Source: PALSA-1006 sp037140475 (lineage in GTDB: Bacteria; Pseudomonadota; Gammaproteobacteria; Burkholderiales; Gallionellaceae). From it: 64,000 nt of DNA. The notes beneath the pieces were generated by a model. That model was not told the DNA's origin. It was given only the letters and a program-made list of their open reading frames with translations, and did no database searches. Where the stretch lies: positions 79,683-143,682 of the forward strand of contig JBAXEJ010000001.1 of NCBI GenBank assembly GCA_037140475.1. Direction: 5' to 3'. The first letter of the stretch is position 1, and every line of letters starts with the position of its first letter. Below are positions 60,294-64,000 of the stretch, piece after piece. A program made the position numbers and the translations under genes.

Positions 60294-60620
60294 CTATTTA
60301 ATCGTAAAGGTTTTATAAAACCCAGCGATGTCAAAAGTTTGTGCTGTCACCTGATTGGGGCGCGCCAACGTGAGCGACTTTTTAGCGGCCTCGGTTTTAT
60401 CTTTCAAGACCAACAGCATGCCCAATGCCGAACTGTCGAGATACTCCACGTCAGCGAAATCGACGATTACATGAGCGATGTGGTCTTGCTTGAGCCTATT
60501 TTCATAGGCGGCTTTAAAGTCACGATGCGCTTGAAATATGAAACTTCCATTCAAAAATATGGTCGCCGTATCCTTCGTTTCTGTAACGTTGACCATTAAT
60601 TTACCAAGTTCTGTTTTCAT
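60294..60620 (-). CDS. STAS-domain anti-anti-sigma-like protein
   Basis: A single STAS domain of 108 residues, as in SpoIIAA-type anti-sigma antagonists. The phosphorylatable Ser is in DVEYLDSSALGMLLVLKD (about 56-72), and TIFLNGSFIFQAHRDFKAAY is the opening strand-helix. ATG 60620 is the better of two adjacent Met codons, with AAGGGG about 5 bp upstream. No anti-sigma kinase or phosphatase is adjacent; the partner may be a kinase elsewhere or the two-component genes upstream. It is 57 bp downstream of the NarL-type regulator gene and may be part of its transcript. Confidence 0.9.
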   Translation of the reverse strand: MKTELGKLMVNVTETKDTATIFLNGSFIFQAHRDFKAAYENRLKQDHIAHVIVDFADVEYLDSSALGMLLVLKDKTEAAKKSLTLARPNQVTAQTFDIAGFYKTFTIK

Positions 60621-60677
60621 CATTACCCCTTAATTCAGACTATTCATTAGCGATCCGAGTGCCCCGAAAATTTCGGT

Positions 60678-61328
60678 TTAAGTGTCTTCGCGAAATAAGC
60701 CATGAGCCATCGCGTAGCGCACCAATTCAGGCGTGCTGGTCATCCCCATTTTTCGCAACATCGTGGTTTTATGCGTACTGACTGTTTTATTGCTAATGCA
60801 GAGGTATTCGGCTATTGCGTTGACACTCTGACCCTTCAAGATTAATCGCATCACATCGAATTCCCGCGCAGACAATTTGTTATGCGGTTCATCAACGGTG
60901 GCACGTTGGAAGAGTATTTTTTCGGCTAACTTAGGGTCAATACTCTTGCCCCCCTCTGCCACCTTACGCACGGCAGCGATCAGCTGTTCAGGTGAGCTAT
61001 CCTTGGTGAGATAGCCATCCGCCCCGGCTTTAATAATGCGCGAAGCCATCAGCGCATCATTAAACATGGTGAGCACCAAAATGGGTAACTTGGGACACAG
61101 TTTTCTAATCCGCTCAATAAGATCTATTCCGCCGACGCCAGGCATTGATAAGTCGGTCAACAAAATATCTGGCAAATCGTCAGCGTTCACCCTTTGCTGC
61201 AAAATTTCGAGGAGCTCAGTTCCGTCACAGGCCTCACAAATTAATATGAAGTCTGAAGCCCTAGACAACAAATCTTTAAGGCCTCCACGCATAATTGCGT
61301 GATCATCTGCGAGCATAAGTTTAATCAT
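60678..61328 (-). CDS. NarL/FixJ-family response regulator
   Basis: A 216-residue regulator: receiver domain (LMLADDHAIMRGGLKDLL, phosphoacceptor Asp in LLTDLSMPGVGGIDL, Lys in GYLTKDSSP) and a LuxR-type HTH (LSAREFDVMRLILKGQSV, NAIAEYLCISNKTVSTHKT). The start at 61328 (MIKLMLADD) is used; the reading frame continues to 61343. It overlaps the kinase stop by 8 bp, so they are coupled. It belongs to the NarL class, whose usual signals are nitrate, stress or metabolites, but no target site is visible. Confidence 0.93.
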   Translation of the reverse strand: MIKLMLADDHAIMRGGLKDLLSRASDFILICEACDGTELLEILQQRVNADDLPDILLTDLSMPGVGGIDLIERIRKLCPKLPILVLTMFNDALMASRIIKAGADGYLTKDSSPEQLIAAVRKVAEGGKSIDPKLAEKILFQRATVDEPHNKLSAREFDVMRLILKGQSVNAIAEYLCISNKTVSTHKTTMLRKMGMTSTPELVRYAMAHGLFREDT

Positions 61329-63747
61329 TAATATTTTCCTCAATCGGCATATTTAAAATTACACGACACCCTTTTCCAAGGGCTGTTTTGACCTCAACGT
61401 TACCCTTAAATGCATTTATTCTTTCGTTCATTCCTTGCAAACCAAAACTTCTGCGATTGCCTTGGGCTAAGTTGCGATGATGCCGTCCATCGAACTCGAA
61501 CCCGACACCATTATCCTGAACCAAGACCTGCAAATTATCTTGCGTGATCGTTACATTCACATTCACCCTGTTAGCTTGAGCATGTTTAGCAATGTTGGTT
61601 AACGACTCCTGTACCACACGGAAAATCGCGATCAGTTGCATTTCACTCAGCGTTGGAACAATCGCTTTGCACTCAACGTAGCATGCGATGCCAAACATCT
61701 GCGAAAAGTCGTCGCGTAGCCATTCCAGCGCGGCCTGCAGCCCCATGTCCAAAATGGTTGGACGCAGATTGCTCACAACATGCCGCGTGCTAAACAGTGC
61801 GCGATCTAAGGTGTCGAGCATTTTTTCCGCTTTGGGCACAATTTCTGGCAGGCGTTGCGCGTATTCCATTTTGACCAAACCTATATCCATGCGTAAGGCC
61901 GCCAGTAATTGCCCCAACTCATCATGTAGTTCGCGAGCAAGATGTTTCTTCTCATGCTCAATGGCCTCTTGATTGTCTGCGGCCAGCGAACGTAATCGAC
62001 TTAGGGCATCCTGTAGCAATTCCTGATTTGCCAATAACTCCTCATGTGTTGTTTTTTGTTGGGTGATGTCACTAAAGGAAACGACAACACTTTCGGGCAG
62101 AGACTCATTAGCTGCGAAAATCGGCACGGCATTGATGGACACCCAAGATAATTCGCCCGTCGGTTTGTGCACACCCATCACGACATTTGATTGTGGCTTG
62201 CCCGTGCGCAAGGCCACCATGCTAGGGTGATTTTCCCCCATAAAGCCGGAACCATCTTCATGAATGGCGCGCCAGTTTGGATCTAATGAAGTCTTCCCGC
62301 CTAACTGGTCTCCACTCAAACCAAGAATGCGCTCAGCCGCACCATTCCACATTTTGATCGTGCCATTGTGGTCTTGTAACACGACCCCTTCATGTAGCGT
62401 CGAAACGACCGAGTAATAACGACTTTCACTTTCGCGTAAACGTTGTTCGATTTGTCTAAGCTCAGTAATGTCGAGCGACAAACAGATTAAATATTGTGGC
62501 TTGCCGTCAGCAGTAAAAGTGGGTTTTTTGAAGGTGCGCTTTAAGCGGTTTGAGTTCGCCTTACTGCTCCAAACGACCTCCTCAAAATCAAGTAGTTCGC
62601 GATTGTCAAAAATTTGCTTATCCTTGGCTAGAAAAAATTCCATTTGTTCAGGCGGGAATAGCTGGCTGCCGTTAGTGCCGCGCAATTTAGAAAATGAGCA
62701 CCCCCATTGTTCCTCGCACGCTTGGTTCATTAAGATCAAATTACTGGAGGCATCTTTAATGAAAAGTTCAATCGGCATCAAGTTGATGATTTCCTGCAGT
62801 TGAGCTTCGCTCTCCCTTAGTTTTATGGATGCTTTAATATTCTCGGTAATGTCAGCATGTGCAATTACTGCGCCGAATTTTGCATTTTTTCCTAAGGGGG
62901 TTACGCTCATCTTGAACCAACGTTCTTGCTGTGGGGTATGGCAGGGATACTCAATGCTAAATCTTGCTGCTCTTCCCTCAAGAACGCTAATAATACCGTC
63001 GCAAACTCCCGCACCATCGTTTGATAAGCAGGCGGATAAATAATTACTGCCTATATCTGTTCCAGCAGCAGTCTTGCCAGGCACTGGGCTATTTTCTAAG
63101 GCAGAGCGCCACCAACCTTCATTGGTCGCGATAATGATGCCCTCAGGATCAATGACCGCAATACTGGCGGAGATTGAATCTAAAATTGCCCGTTGAAAGG
63201 CGCTATTCGCTTTTATTTCATCAATCCTGCGTGATTCACTAATATCACTGAGCACAATTCGCAACATGGTCGCGTTGCCCAAGGGGACGGCTAGCGATTC
63301 CATCCGTCCCCAAAATGGCGTGCCGTCTTTTCTCTGCATGCGCAACTCGCAAATTTGCGACTGGCTTGTCGCCACGAGTAGCAGACGATGCCGCTCATAA
63401 TTTTCTTGATCATCGGGATGAATAAAAGCTGAAATAGGCTGATTCAGTAAGGCGCTTTGCGAAACGCCTAATAAATTGCCCGCAGTTAGGTTGGCTTGTT
63501 CAATGAGATCATCGTTACTTAACGTGACAAACCCCACAGGAGCCATATTGTAAAAGTCGGCGTAGCTGGCCTTGGTGCTATCGAGCTCGGCAACTGTTTT
63601 GCATAACTCCTCGTTCTGCAACTCTAAGACAGCTTGATGAACCTTGAGGGTATGTAAAAGTTGTTGTGTCTCTTCTAGCGATAAAGTCGCTACAGCGGAT
63701 GCGGATCGATCATCTATTGGCGGAATAGTCTCCTTAGCACTTTTCAT
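61321..63747 (-). CDS. Multi-PAS histidine kinase (HisKA_3 / NarX type)
   Basis: A soluble 808-residue sensor kinase. After a short coiled N-terminus come four PAS-like domains (about 65-180, 185-300, 315-430 and 440-560, several with PAC segments such as RIVLSDISESRR). The kinase core has the HisKA_3 box KKHLARELHDELGQLLAALR (His near 630) and an ATPase domain with VQDNGVGFEFDGR and RSFGLQGMNERI. No transmembrane helix is seen, so the signal is likely intracellular, such as redox or O2; no heme or flavin site is obvious. Its stop overlaps the response regulator start. Confidence 0.93.
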   Translation of the reverse strand: MKSAKETIPPIDDRSASAVATLSLEETQQLLHTLKVHQAVLELQNEELCKTVAELDSTKASYADFYNMAPVGFVTLSNDDLIEQANLTAGNLLGVSQSALLNQPISAFIHPDDQENYERHRLLLVATSQSQICELRMQRKDGTPFWGRMESLAVPLGNATMLRIVLSDISESRRIDEIKANSAFQRAILDSISASIAVIDPEGIIIATNEGWWRSALENSPVPGKTAAGTDIGSNYLSACLSNDGAGVCDGIISVLEGRAARFSIEYPCHTPQQERWFKMSVTPLGKNAKFGAVIAHADITENIKASIKLRESEAQLQEIINLMPIELFIKDASSNLILMNQACEEQWGCSFSKLRGTNGSQLFPPEQMEFFLAKDKQIFDNRELLDFEEVVWSSKANSNRLKRTFKKPTFTADGKPQYLICLSLDITELRQIEQRLRESESRYYSVVSTLHEGVVLQDHNGTIKMWNGAAERILGLSGDQLGGKTSLDPNWRAIHEDGSGFMGENHPSMVALRTGKPQSNVVMGVHKPTGELSWVSINAVPIFAANESLPESVVVSFSDITQQKTTHEELLANQELLQDALSRLRSLAADNQEAIEHEKKHLARELHDELGQLLAALRMDIGLVKMEYAQRLPEIVPKAEKMLDTLDRALFSTRHVVSNLRPTILDMGLQAALEWLRDDFSQMFGIACYVECKAIVPTLSEMQLIAIFRVVQESLTNIAKHAQANRVNVNVTITQDNLQVLVQDNGVGFEFDGRHHRNLAQGNRRSFGLQGMNERINAFKGNVEVKTALGKGCRVILNMPIEENIND

Positions 63748-64000
63748 TGTTAAGCCTTATCCCTGCGGTAGTAAACATGTGCGCCAGTATGTATGCAGGA
63801 CTAACCTTTTCCAAACATGAATACGAGAAGAAGGGGGAGTAGACCAATAAATACGGTGAAGATCTAATCAAAATTTAGGGTTAAAACCCAGACCCAATAA
63901 GCTATTCGCACGGGAGAATGTTAACCGCCTGTTTTAATAAATCGTCATCACTAGTGTCCGGTTAAGAATCGAATAGATTCAATTGGTTGCTGAGATCTGT
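63748..64000. other. Intergenic sequence at right window edge
   Basis: No gene is supported in these 253 bp, which should hold the kinase promoter on the minus strand. CTAGTGTCCGGTTAAG at 63951-63966 resembles, from memory, the terminal inverted repeat of some insertion sequences, and GAATCGAATAGATTC follows it as a small palindrome. The rest of any element would be beyond the window. Confidence 0.3.

Noticed and set aside
63951..63980. Possible insertion sequence end (CTAGTGTCCGGTTAAG)
   Set aside because: The match is from memory, the second end would be outside the window, and no transposase is visible, so it is only noted in the edge entry.
1..64000. A CRISPR array or rRNA operon
   Set aside because: No regularly spaced 25-40 bp repeats with unique spacers and no rRNA-like sequence were seen; the repeats present are palindromic and dispersed or 9-bp tandem sites.

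Overview
The window looks like a chromosomal segment of a mid-GC betaproteobacterium, by inference near the Nitrosomonadales/Gallionellaceae. Supporting gene orders are dapF-DUF484-xerC-rlmI-like, argS-SPOR-dsbA-SDR, ttcA / pteridine-reductase-like SDR / MidA-like methyltransferase, and pilGHIJ-chpA. The genus cannot be fixed from sequence reading alone. The cell is inferred to be motile: two near-consensus sigma-28 (FliA) promoters are visible, and there is a complete type IV pilus (Chp) chemosensory operon.

Layout. 1-3.7 kb, minus strand: argA, yggX and a polyphosphate kinase cut by the window edge. 3.8-9.2 kb: a PAS chemoreceptor behind a sigma-28 promoter, an AsnB-type amidotransferase of the NAGGN-synthesis type, a small acidic protein and two rhodaneses. 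9.2-13.4 kb, minus strand: dapF, DUF484, xerC, rlmI-like and a CoA-binding protein. 13.4-18.6 kb: an integrative element inside a tRNA-Arg(CCG) gene. 18.6-24.8 kb: a CZB protein, hupB, molybdopterin genes (moeB, moaCDE, mobBA), an orphan binding protein and rsmE. 24.8-29 kb: a redoxin, an inositol-monophosphatase-family enzyme, trkA and trkH. 29.1-37.4 kb: pilG, pilH, pilI, pilJ and a giant chpA, followed by a Sel1-repeat protein. 39-41.4 kb: a lipoprotein, a beta-barrel-like protein, a sigma-28-driven microprotein and a hemerythrin. 41.5-48.4 kb: argH, algZ/algR and a binding-protein plus GGDEF/EAL pair. 48.4-57.3 kb: hicAB, argS, a SPOR protein, dsbA, an SDR, a coiled-coil lipoprotein, ttcA, a pteridine-reductase-like SDR and a MidA-like gene. 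57.6-63.7 kb: a frameshifted hybrid sensor kinase, a STAS protein and a NarL-type response regulator with its multi-PAS kinase.

The most unusual region is the 5.1-kb element at about 13.48-18.54 kb. A host tRNA-Arg(CCG) is cut in two: its 5' half lies at 13436-13479 and its 3' half at 18541-18588, and the two half acceptor stems are perfectly complementary. The 17-bp anticodon stem-loop is repeated at both ends. Just inside the left end is a complete, different tRNA-Arg(CCG), which could replace the destroyed host gene. Four 9-bp repeats spaced exactly 11 bp apart look like integrase arm sites. An Xre-like repressor and an excisionase-like gene diverge across an operator-rich gap. The ordinary integrase survives only as its N-terminal arm-binding domain. 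It runs into a two-gene module on the other strand: a 700-residue protein resembling a very divergent tyrosine recombinase, and a 262-residue partner I do not recognise. This module is the best candidate for an undescribed system.

Other themes are heavy signal-transduction content, a dispersed palindromic repeat family in intergenic DNA, and a second repeat type that has inserted in frame into a short-chain dehydrogenase.
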